Assembly: GCA_041309225.1 (NCBI GenBank)
Contig: JBFYZZ010000083.1
Location: 1-7,845, forward strand
DNA from: JAFGLY01 sp041309225
Lineage (GTDB): Bacteria; Myxococcota_A; UBA796; JAFGLY01
DNA: 7,845 nt
Reading direction: 5' to 3'
Part shown: positions 6,370 to 7,845 of the stretch, piece after piece
Layout of the letters: every line of letters begins with the position of its first letter
Position numbering within the stretch: the first letter of the stretch is position 1
The notes under the pieces: model-generated
Seen by the model: the letters and a program-made list of their open reading frames with translations, nothing else
The model's database searches: none
What the model was told of the DNA's origin: nothing
Position numbers and translations under genes: made by a program

Positions 6370-6996
6370 ATGCCCCACGGCCACCGCTCCCCCCTGCGCC
6401 GCGCCCTCCGCCGGATCCTGGCCCTGAGAGGCGATCACGGCCTCACCGACGAGACCCTCGACCTGGCCCGGTTGCCGGCGGCCGGCCGCGTGCTCGACCT
6501 GGGCTGCGGCGATGGCACCCTGGCCCTGGAACTGGCCCGGCGGCTGGGCCCCGAGGGTGTGGTCCACGGGGTGGACGCCTCGCCGGATCGGCTGGCCGTC
6601 GGCCACGAGCGGGTGGTGCGCGCCCCCGAGCCGCGGCCCGTGTTCGACGTGGCGCGGGCCGACGCCCTGCCCTACGGGGACGGGACCTTCGATCGCGTGG
6701 TCTCGGTCCGGATGATCCACCACCTCCCCGCCGGGGAGCGCGCCCGGACCGTCGCGGAGGTCCAGCGCGTCCTCGCCCCGGCCGGCGAGGTGCTCCTGGT
6801 GGACTTCCCGCCGCGCGACGAGGTGCCGCGTGGCTTGGGCGCACGCCTCGTCCACGCGATCATGAGCCGGCTGGATCCCACGCACGGCGAGCCCGTCGCG
6901 CTCGCACCGCTCCTCTCCGACGCCAGCTTCGAGGCGGTGGAGGCGGGGTCCCTGGCCGGCGGCCGCCTGCGCTGGGCCCGCGGGCGCCGGCCTTAG
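6370..6996 (+). CDS. Class I SAM-dependent methyltransferase (Methyltransf_11/25 type)
   Basis: A 208-residue cytoplasmic enzyme predicted to move a methyl group from S-adenosylmethionine to an unknown acceptor. Motif I is VLDLGCGDG (41-49), the SAM-binding glycine loop. The acidic residue that normally holds the ribose hydroxyls is D69 in HGVDAS (66-71). ADALPYGDGTFDRVVS (97-112) supplies the adenine-side acid and motif II. IHHLP (116-120) and the hydrophobic strand EVLLVDF (140-146) follow. The layout resembles UbiE/menaquinone-type methyltransferases but is shorter, with little C-terminal substrate cap (150-208), so the acceptor cannot be predicted. The ATG at 6370 is chosen because GGAG (6360-6363) sits 6 bases before it; a GTG five codons upstream overlaps that site. 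It converges on the minus-strand barrel gene with 26 bases between stops. Confidence 0.92.
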   Translation: MPHGHRSPLRRALRRILALRGDHGLTDETLDLARLPAAGRVLDLGCGDGTLALELARRLGPEGVVHGVDASPDRLAVGHERVVRAPEPRPVFDVARADALPYGDGTFDRVVSVRMIHHLPAGERARTVAEVQRVLAPAGEVLLVDFPPRDEVPRGLGARLVHAIMSRLDPTHGEPVALAPLLSDASFEAVEAGSLAGGRLRWARGRRP

Positions 6997-7022
6997 GCTA
7001 CCCGCAGCGGCCCGCGGGCCGG
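6997..7022. repeat. Short palindromic spacer between convergent genes
   Basis: The 26 bases between the two stop codons contain the 14-base palindrome CGGCCCGCGGGCCG (7008-7021). GGCTACC flanks it as a direct repeat (6996-7002 and 7021-7027). Alternatively, CCCGC (7001-7005) can pair with GCGGG (7014-7018). A bidirectional terminator is possible by position, but no T-run is present on either strand. Confidence 0.35.
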
Positions 7023-7845
7023 CTACCGGAGGGCGAGCCCCAGCGACAGGCTGACGAAGTGCAGCCAGTTGGAGACCCAGCCGTCGCCGGGCCCGGACGT
7101 GTCCTTGGAGGTGCCCTCGGCGCCGCCGCCCAGGTAGCGCAGGTTGAGAAAGGCCTCACCACCGTGCGCGAGCGGCACACCGGCCCGGATCGAGGCGTCG
7201 AGGATGGCCCCCACCACGTCCGTGCCCGATCCGTTGATGTACTTGACGGGCGCGTACATGCCGTCCGCCTCCACGCCCCACCACGCGACGTCGCCGAGCG
7301 GCTGTCGAGTGCGGATCTTGAAGGCCGGCACCGGGCCGATGTCGTCGTTGACGCGGCGTGTCTCTCCGTCGGCGGAGGTGAACGCCAGCGCGGCGTTCCG
7401 GATCTGCAGTGACAGGCCGAGGGCCGCCTCGCGTTCCGGGTCCGCCTGGGCGTCCCACAGCCAGGAGGCGCGGTAGAAGTCGAATCCGTAGCGGACATCC
7501 AGGGCGCTGCCGGCCGGGAAGAGGGCGTCGTCGATGACCACGTCGTCCTCCAGGTACGCCTGGGTCCTGAGGTCGAGCGGCTGGTACAGGAGGACGACGG
7601 TGTGACGGGGGCCGAGGTCGAGCTCGGCCGACAGGCGGGCGAAGAGGGACAGGTTGTCCTGGCCGCCGTCCTCCACATAGTCGAACTCAGTGCCGCTCTT
7701 CGAGAGCTGGATCACGTTCGACGCGGGCCAGAGCGTGCCCAGCTCGGCCACCAGCCCCAGGTCGTACGCCCGGTCGGGCGGATTGAGCAGCGAGTCGGAC
7801 GGTGTGGGGGTGGTGGCGTGCAGGGACGGGACGAGCGCGAGCAGG
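7023..7845 (-). CDS. Predicted outer-membrane beta-barrel protein, N-terminus cut by window edge
   Basis: The minus-strand frame is open from the TAG at 7023-7025 to the right edge, giving 273 visible residues. The visible N-terminus LLALVPSLHA followed by TTPTPSD is the end of a signal peptide, so only its first few residues are missing. The start is therefore outside the window, not at the internal GTG at 7751. The mature part is a run of alternating strands with aromatic girdle residues: NLSLFARLSAELDLG, HTVVLLYQPL, YGFDFYRASWLWDA, ALGLSLQIRNAALAF, WWGVEADGMYAPV and the C-terminal LHFVSLSLGLALR. The FYRASW followed by LQIRNAALAF pattern recalls a family of uncharacterised outer-membrane proteins from diverse Gram-negatives; that is memory, not a search. 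No known substrate. It converges with the methyltransferase gene. Confidence 0.8.
   Translation of the reverse strand, partial: LLALVPSLHATTPTPSDSLLNPPDRAYDLGLVAELGTLWPASNVIQLSKSGTEFDYVEDGGQDNLSLFARLSAELDLGPRHTVVLLYQPLDLRTQAYLEDDVVIDDALFPAGSALDVRYGFDFYRASWLWDAQADPEREAALGLSLQIRNAALAFTSADGETRRVNDDIGPVPAFKIRTRQPLGDVAWWGVEADGMYAPVKYINGSGTDVVGAILDASIRAGVPLAHGGEAFLNLRYLGGGAEGTSKDTSGPGDGWVSNWLHFVSLSLGLALR

Noticed and set aside
4128..7412. A 1094-codon plus-strand open frame
   Set aside because: It overlaps four well-supported genes out of frame, is Pro/Arg/Gly-rich with no domain, and is expected when stop codons are rare in GC-rich DNA.

Overview
The window is very GC-rich DNA with almost no spacer, holding eight protein-coding genes and no recognisable RNA gene, CRISPR array, insertion sequence or prophage. 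A Myxococcota-like (former Deltaproteobacteria) source is the best guess. The metalloprotease at 1380-2972 combines MopE-type metal-binding motifs and thrombospondin type-3-like acidic repeats with a C-terminal Cys/Gly motif, a hydrophobic helix and an Arg cluster, as in MYXO-CTERM sorting signals. The taxonomic call is inference from these architectures, not from a marker gene.

Left block (1-3415, minus strand): three genes packed as one transcription unit, read right to left. First comes a 148-residue secreted protein of unknown function. Next is a 530-residue secreted metzincin protease with an HExxHxxGxxH zinc site. Last is a 14-helix DHA2-type major facilitator transporter whose last helix is cut by the window edge. 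Both junctions are 4-base stop/start overlaps (ATGA, GTGA), which suggests translational coupling. A 48-base divergent spacer (3416-3463) separates this unit from the plus-strand genes.

Middle block (3464-5283, plus): a membrane-anchored or secreted DUF3616-type predicted beta-propeller protein, then, 44 bases later, an atypical short-chain dehydrogenase of the TIGR01777/YfcH group.

Right block (5284-7845): a 312-residue secreted two-part protein with a beta-rich C-terminal half, and a 208-residue class I SAM-dependent methyltransferase, both plus strand and each with a possible promoter. A minus-strand predicted outer-membrane beta-barrel protein faces them and is cut at its N-terminus by the window edge.

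Much of the window serves the cell envelope or secretion: five of eight products have a signal peptide or N-terminal anchor and one is a polytopic transporter. The most interesting unit is the overlapping secreted-protein/metzincin/transporter operon. I saw no clear evidence of a wholly new defence or mobile system. Several very long overlapping open frames (up to 1094 codons) are by-products of high GC and should not be annotated.
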